NCBI GenBank assembly: GCA_937951695.1
Contig: CALFBL010000345.1
Span: forward strand, 1-6,533
Source of the DNA: an uncultured Granulosicoccaceae bacterium
Lineage (GTDB): Bacteria > Pseudomonadota > Gammaproteobacteria > Granulosicoccales > Granulosicoccaceae
Length of the DNA stretch: 6,533 nucleotides
Reading direction: 5' to 3'
Positions within the stretch are counted from its first letter, which is position 1, and every line of letters starts with the position of its first letter. The position numbers and the translations under genes are program-made. Of the stretch, positions 6,513-6,533 are shown in pieces. The notes beneath the pieces are model-generated. The model did no database searches and was not told where the DNA came from. It saw only the letters and a program-made list of their open reading frames with translations.

Positions 6513-6533
6513 AGGCTTTGAATATGCTTTTAC

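Overview
The window looks like ordinary chromosomal DNA of a proteobacterium. It has moderately high GC, dense coding and short intergenic gaps. A Gram-negative lipoprotein signal, a GbdR/CdhR-style regulator and a DUF5658 membrane protein suggest a marine or otherwise free-living gammaproteobacterium, but the sequence alone does not fix the taxonomy. I see no rRNA, tRNA, CRISPR array, integrase, transposase or complete insertion sequence.

Layout. Positions 1-243 (+) hold the C-terminal end of a cysteine-based tyrosine/dual-specificity phosphatase cut by the window edge. Positions 244-409 are a non-coding leader with a small dyad and no recognised riboswitch. Positions 410-2002 (+) encode a complete, non-pyrrolysine member of the MttB (trimethylamine methyltransferase) family. 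An 85-100 bp gap follows, then a GlxA-type AraC regulator (2103-3164, or from 2088 with a TTG start). Its 3' end overlaps by 43 bp, tail to tail, a minus-strand lipoprotein S41 peptidase with a PDZ domain (3122-4546). Upstream of that peptidase on the minus strand is a small three-helix DUF5658 membrane protein (4651-5151). Last is a minus-strand FAD-dependent amine oxidoreductase of the DAO/PuuB type (5271-6512), whose reading frame runs open to the window end but whose N-terminal FAD-binding motif is missing.

How the genes may work together. The MttB-family methyltransferase, the GbdR/CdhR-like regulator and the PuuB-like amine oxidase all fit use of methylated or quaternary amines such as betaines, carnitine-like compounds or polyamines. 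The methyltransferase would move a methyl group from the amine to a corrinoid protein, and the regulator would sense the amine or a breakdown product. No corrinoid protein, corrinoid:THF methyltransferase or transporter lies inside the window, so the pathway cannot be completed here. The S41 peptidase and DUF5658 protein appear to be unrelated housekeeping or envelope genes.

Most notable: the FAD oxidoreductase has a well-conserved body, but no GxGxxG-type motif in any forward frame at the conserved distance upstream. The DNA there is AT-richer, carries operator-like TTGSCAA dyads, and contains a possible out-of-frame remnant of the lost helix. I found no convincing undescribed system.
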